Shown here piece after piece: positions 60,121 to 64,000 of a DNA stretch of 64,000 nt. The translations under genes and the position numbers were made by a program. Position 1 is the first letter of the stretch, and each line of letters opens with the position of its first letter. The notes under the pieces were generated by a model. That model made no database searches and was not told the DNA's origin. It was given only the letters and a program-made list of their open reading frames with translations. The DNA is from Holophagales bacterium UBA5704. Its GTDB lineage: Bacteria > Acidobacteriota > Thermoanaerobaculia > Multivoradales > UBA5704. The stretch is taken from contig DIHE01000126.1 in the NCBI GenBank assembly GCA_002420005.1, positions 71,858 through 135,857 on the forward strand. The letters are read 5' to 3'.

Positions 60121-63100
60121 ATGAGGCCCATCCCTCGGAGCTTCCTAGGCCTGGCCACCGGACTGGCGCTCGCCGCGAGCGTACCGGCCGCCGCCCAGGT
60201 CGAGATCGACTCGTCCACCTTCGGCGGGCTTGAAGCCCGCTCCATCGGTCCCGCGGTCATGAGCGGCCGCATCGCCGCCATCGACGGCGTGGCGAAGGAT
60301 CCCCTCACCTTCTATGTCGGCGCGGCCGGCGGTGGCGTCTGGAAATCCACCGACGGTGGCACCACGTTCAAGTCGGTCTTCGAGGACCACGCGCAGTCGA
60401 TCGGTGCCGTCCGGATCGATCCGCGCCAGCCCAGGAACGTCTGGGTGGGTACCGGCGAGTCGTGGACGCGCAACAGCGTCTCGATCGGCGACGGGGTCTA
60501 CCGCAGCACGGACGGCGGCGAGACCTGGACCCATCTGGGACTCGAAAAGACCGAGCGCATCGCCCGCATCCAGGTCAGCTCGGCGAGCTCCGACACCGCC
60601 TGGGTGTGTGCCACCGGCCCGCTGTGGAGCGCCGGTGAGGACCGCGGTGTCTACAAGACCACGGACGGCGGCAAGACCTGGAAGCGCGTCCTCTATGTCG
60701 ATGCGGACACCGGCTGCTCCGATCTCGACATCGATCCGCAGGAGCCGAAGATCCTCTATGCCGGCTTCTGGACCTTCCGCCGCGGCCCGAGCGAGTTCCG
60801 CTCCGGCGGCAAAGGCAGCAGCCTTTGGAAGAGCACGGACGGCGGCGAGACCTGGCGCAAGATCGAGAAGGGGCTGCCGGCCGGTGACAAAGGGCGGATC
60901 GCCCTCGCCGTGGCGCCGTCGCGCACCAGTGTGGTCTATGCCTTGGTGGAGTCCAAGGACACCGCCCTCTATCGCTCCGAGGATCTCGGGGAGAGCTGGG
61001 AGCGGGTCAACAGCTCGTTCAACGTGCAGGCGCGGCCGTTCTACTTCGCCCACGTGGTGGTCGATCCCACCGATCACAACCGGGTCTACAAGCCGGGTCT
61101 GACTCTCACGATGAGCGAGGACGGCGGGCGCAACTTCAACAGCTCGATGATCCCCAGCTTCGCCGGGCCGCACGCCGATCATCACGCGCTGTGGATCAAT
61201 CCCCACAACCCGTACGAGATGATCCTCGGCACGGACGGCGGCGCCTATATCAGCCAGGACCGCGGCAACCGCTGGCGGCACGTGAAGTCGCTGCCGATCT
61301 CGCAGTTCTACCGGGTGAGCGCCGACATGGCCTACCCCTACAACGTCCAAGGCGGCCTCCAGGACAACGGGTCCTGGCGCGGCCCTTCGCGCGGCAGCCG
61401 GGGGATCCAGAACCGCGACTGGCAGAACATCGGCACGGGTGATGGTTTCTATGCCTTCCGCGACCCGCTCGACGAGGACCTGGTCTACTCCGAATACCAG
61501 GGCGGCCAGGTTTCGCGCCTGCGCCTGTCCACCGGGGAGAGCCGCGACATCAAGCCGCTGGAAGCCGCGGGGGATCCGCCCTACCGGTTCAACTGGAACA
61601 CGCCGATCCACCTGAGCCCGAACGATCCGGGGACGATGTACATCGGCGCCCAGTTCCTCTTCCGTACGCGGGACCGCGGCGAGTCCTGGGAGAAGATCTC
61701 GCCGGACCTCTCGACCAACAACCCGGCGTTGCAGCGCCAGCTCCAGTCCGGCGGCCTGACGGTGGACAACTCGGATGCCGAGAATCACACCACGATCTAT
61801 GCGATCAGCGAGTCGCCGAAGAATCGCGACGTGATCTGGGCCGGCACGGACGACGGCAATCTCCAGGTGACGCGCGACGGCGGCAAGACCTGGACGAACG
61901 TGGCGGCGAACCTGGCCGGTGTCCCGAAAGGCACCTGGGTCTCCAGTGTCGACGCCAGCCCGCACGACGAAGCGACGGCCTTCGCCACCCTCGACGGACA
62001 CACCCGCGGAGACATGAAGACCTACGTCTTCAAGACCACCGACTTCGGCAAGACCTGGACGGCTCTCGCCACCACGGCGACCGAGGGCTACGCGCACATC
62101 GTCCGCCAGGACCCCGAGCATCCCGGCCTGCTCTTCCTGGGCACCGAGCTCGGCCTGTTCATCTCGGTCGATGGCGGCGTGCGCTGGGCGCGGTTCACCG
62201 GCGGTTTCCCGGACAAGGTGGCGGTGCGCGACCTCGCCCTCCATCCCCGCGACCACGACCTGGTGATCGCCACACACGGCCGCGGCATCTACATCGTGGA
62301 CGACATCTCGCCGCTGCGCCATCTCACCGCGGAGGTGATGGAGCAGGAGGTCGCGTTCCTGCCGTCGCGCCCGGCGGTGATGATCATCCCCAATTCGATC
62401 CAGGATTTCCCGGGGGATGACGAGTTCGTCGGCACCAATCCGGACGAGTCCGCCACGATCACCTACTGGCTCAAGAAGCGCCACCTGATCGGCGACCTCA
62501 AGCTGGAGGTCTATGACAGCCAGGGCACCCTGGTGGCCACCCTGCCGGGCGGCAAGCGCAAGGGCATCAACCGGGTCGCCTGGCCGATGCGCCTCGCGGC
62601 GCCCACCATGCCCGGCGGCAACTCCGTGATCCTGACGGGCAACGCCTTCTTCGGGCCGCGCTCGCCGCTCGGCACGTATGCGGTGAAGCTGATCAAGGGA
62701 AACCAGACCTTGCAGAGCCAGGTCATGCTGGTTCCCGATCCGCGGTCGACCCATACCGCCGAGGACCGGGCGTTGCAGAACCAGACGGTGATGACCCTCT
62801 ACCGCCTGTTCGAGCGGCTCGCCTGGGCGGATGCCGCCGCCGTCGGCGTCCGCGACGAGCTGCGGCAGCGCGCGGCGGGCCTGCCCAGGGGGGACAAGCT
62901 GCGGGCGCCGATCGACAAGCTGGCGGGGGACCTGGATCGCTTCCATGCCGAGCTGGTGGCCACCGGCGAAGGCGGCTGGATGTCCGGCGAGGAGCAGCTG
63001 CGCGAGCGCCTCGGCGGTGTCTACGGCGGAGTCAACGACTATGACGGCCGCCCGACGCAGTCGCAGCTCGACAAGACGAAAGGCCTGGTGGAGGAGCTCG

Positions 63101-63225
63101 ATCAAGTCGCCGCACGGCTCGCAGCGGTCGAGAAGGGCGAGCTGGCCGCGATCAACCGGACGCTCACCGCACGCGGGCTCGCGCCGGTGAAGCTGCCGTC
63201 GTTCGAGGAGTGGAAGAAGAAGTAG
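60121..63225 (+). CDS. Secreted VPS10/sortilin-like BNR beta-propeller protein
   Basis: 1034-residue exported protein. Signal peptide (about 1-24). Then many BNR/Asp-box repeats of the form KSTDGGTTFKS, STDGGETWTHL, TTDGGKTWKR, STDGGETWRK, VTRDGGKTWTNV and TTDFGKTWTAL fill about 50-740. They form VPS10/sortilin-type beta-propellers. A C-terminal region (about 760-1034) has a beta domain and helices. Family members include secreted glycosidase-like proteins, but no catalytic residues can be named here. GAGGAAACGTGT precedes the ATG. The ParB-like gene follows. Confidence 0.85.
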   Translation: MRPIPRSFLGLATGLALAASVPAAAQVEIDSSTFGGLEARSIGPAVMSGRIAAIDGVAKDPLTFYVGAAGGGVWKSTDGGTTFKSVFEDHAQSIGAVRIDPRQPRNVWVGTGESWTRNSVSIGDGVYRSTDGGETWTHLGLEKTERIARIQVSSASSDTAWVCATGPLWSAGEDRGVYKTTDGGKTWKRVLYVDADTGCSDLDIDPQEPKILYAGFWTFRRGPSEFRSGGKGSSLWKSTDGGETWRKIEKGLPAGDKGRIALAVAPSRTSVVYALVESKDTALYRSEDLGESWERVNSSFNVQARPFYFAHVVVDPTDHNRVYKPGLTLTMSEDGGRNFNSSMIPSFAGPHADHHALWINPHNPYEMILGTDGGAYISQDRGNRWRHVKSLPISQFYRVSADMAYPYNVQGGLQDNGSWRGPSRGSRGIQNRDWQNIGTGDGFYAFRDPLDEDLVYSEYQGGQVSRLRLSTGESRDIKPLEAAGDPPYRFNWNTPIHLSPNDPGTMYIGAQFLFRTRDRGESWEKISPDLSTNNPALQRQLQSGGLTVDNSDAENHTTIYAISESPKNRDVIWAGTDDGNLQVTRDGGKTWTNVAANLAGVPKGTWVSSVDASPHDEATAFATLDGHTRGDMKTYVFKTTDFGKTWTALATTATEGYAHIVRQDPEHPGLLFLGTELGLFISVDGGVRWARFTGGFPDKVAVRDLALHPRDHDLVIATHGRGIYIVDDISPLRHLTAEVMEQEVAFLPSRPAVMIIPNSIQDFPGDDEFVGTNPDESATITYWLKKRHLIGDLKLEVYDSQGTLVATLPGGKRKGINRVAWPMRLAAPTMPGGNSVILTGNAFFGPRSPLGTYAVKLIKGNQTLQSQVMLVPDPRSTHTAEDRALQNQTVMTLYRLFERLAWADAAAVGVRDELRQRAAGLPRGDKLRAPIDKLAGDLDRFHAELVATGEGGWMSGEEQLRERLGGVYGGVNDYDGRPTQSQLDKTKGLVEELDQVAARLAAVEKGELAAINRTLTARGLAPVKLPSFEEWKKK

Positions 63226-63246
63226 GCTCGATCCGAGGTCGACGAC

Positions 63247-64000
63247 ATGGCGGGGTTCGATGCAGCACGGCGGGCGGCTCTGGTGTCCGACCTGCTCGCC
63301 CTCGTCGGCGGCCGGCCGGCGGACCTGCTCCCGTTCGAGCCGGTGCGCCGGAGCCTCCAACTGCGCCATCTCGTCGACCGCGGCCTGCACCAGGTCCCTC
63401 TCGACCGCATCGTCGGCAGCCTCGACCGGGCCGGCGAGTTCAACCGGGTCTTCCTCCCCCGGGAGGAAGCGCTGCGCGAGCGCTGGGAGGAGATCAAGGA
63501 ACTGGCGGAAGGCCCCCGTGGCTTTCCGCCGGTCGAGCTCTATCAGGTCGGCCAGGTCTATTTCGTGGTCGACGGCCACCACCGCATCTCCGTCGCCCGT
63601 TCCCTCGACGCCCCTTCGATCGAGGCACACGTCCTCGAATTCCTCACCCCCCTCCCCCTGGGACCGGAAGACGCGCTCGACGACGTCCTCCGGCAGCACG
63701 GCCGGGCCGAATTTCTCGACCTGACCGGCCTGGTCCCGGAGACCCCGGGCGACTATCGCGTCAGCGGGCCGGACGGCTACCGCCGTTTGCTCGACCACAT
63801 CCGCGTCCATGGATACTACCGGGGGATCGAAGAAGGCCGTGACGTCCCCTGGGACGAGGAGGTCGCCTCCTGGCGGGACACGGTCTACCGGCCGATGCGG
63901 GAGACGATCCGACGGAGCGGTCTCCTGGAGGAATTTCCCCATCGCACCGAGACCGACGTCTACCTCTTTTTCATGGATCACCTCCACCACCTGCGGCAGG
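63247..64000 (+). CDS. ParB-like nuclease-fold protein, cut by window end
   Basis: Partial gene (at least 251 residues), open to the window end. The N-terminal half has a ParB/sulfiredoxin-like fold: QVGQVYFVVDGHHRISVARSLD, with the DGHHRISVA motif near residue 118. Such proteins hydrolyse or bind nucleotides, and in this family the function is unknown. Later residues (RETIRRSGLLEEFPHRTETDVYLF) resemble DUF4032-type proteins. It starts 21 bp after the propeller gene with a weak GAGG before the ATG. The C-terminus is missing, so size is unknown. Confidence 0.75.
   Translation, partial: MAGFDAARRAALVSDLLALVGGRPADLLPFEPVRRSLQLRHLVDRGLHQVPLDRIVGSLDRAGEFNRVFLPREEALRERWEEIKELAEGPRGFPPVELYQVGQVYFVVDGHHRISVARSLDAPSIEAHVLEFLTPLPLGPEDALDDVLRQHGRAEFLDLTGLVPETPGDYRVSGPDGYRRLLDHIRVHGYYRGIEEGRDVPWDEEVASWRDTVYRPMRETIRRSGLLEEFPHRTETDVYLFFMDHLHHLRQ

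Noticed and set aside
60145..63990. 1281-codon open frame on the minus strand opposite the propeller and ParB-like genes
   Set aside because: It is a shadow of GC-rich coding sequence: it has no recognisable domain, while the plus strand carries signal peptides, Asp-box repeats and ribosome sites. The same applies to other long antisense frames, for example opposite 11708-13174 and 34589-36223.

Overview
The window is a GC-rich, densely coded bacterial chromosome segment. The mix of genes suggests an Acidobacteriota-like lineage, possibly Thermoanaerobaculia. This is inferred from acidobacterial-type VWFA proteins, a GWxTD/VWA protein, a secreted metalloprotease ending in an FYTVTPCRVLDTR-type domain, a VPS10/BNR-type secreted protein and a eukaryote-like Ser/Thr phosphosignalling operon. 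No rRNA or other taxonomic marker was available to confirm it.

Layout. 1-622 is non-coding and made of 63-bp tandem repeats with an inverted copy. 623-7698 holds a UvrD/PcrA helicase, a ClpX-like AAA+ ATPase next to a zinc metallopeptidase, MobA, a periplasmic cyclophilin and a cold-shock protein. 7866-13174 holds tRNA-Leu(GAG), a gap-pgk-tpiA-secG cluster and tsaD. 13354-20109 holds an ABC exporter, a 21-bp-phased repeat array, an arylamine N-acetyltransferase, a methyltransferase, a TauE-type permease and an acetyltransferase. 20152-24547 is one tightly overlapping minus-strand operon: HipA-like kinase, DUF3037, DUF3179, GT-C-like membrane protein. In it the DUF3179 gene carries an in-frame UGA followed by a convincing selenocysteine-insertion hairpin. 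24792-37844 holds an XRE regulator, secreted proteases, an M20 peptidase, YchF, a membrane diguanylate cyclase, and an ether-lipid-synthase-like FAD enzyme paired with glycerol-3-phosphate dehydrogenase.

38009-42834 is visibly lower in GC and looks acquired. It encodes an Hsp90-type ATPase fused to a nucleoside-deoxyribosyltransferase/TIR-like domain, a helical partner protein and a HigBA-type toxin-antitoxin pair. I regard the Hsp90 fusion pair as a candidate undescribed defence system. 42973-53538 holds a lipoprotein, a secreted TPR-CHAT protease, an ECF sigma/anti-sigma pair and two large VWFA-type secreted proteins. 53656-59002 is a co-directional signalling operon: PP2C phosphatase, zinc-ribbon/FHA protein, FHA-transmembrane-trypsin-like protease, Pro-rich secreted protein, Ser/Thr kinase. 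59286-64000 holds a LolA-like protein, a large beta-propeller protein and a ParB-like protein cut by the window end.

Two general patterns run through the window. Many genes without a Shine-Dalgarno sequence have a TANNNT -10-like hexamer ending 6-8 nt before the start codon, which suggests leaderless mRNAs. Two unrelated intergenic arrays share the same 21/63-bp phase.
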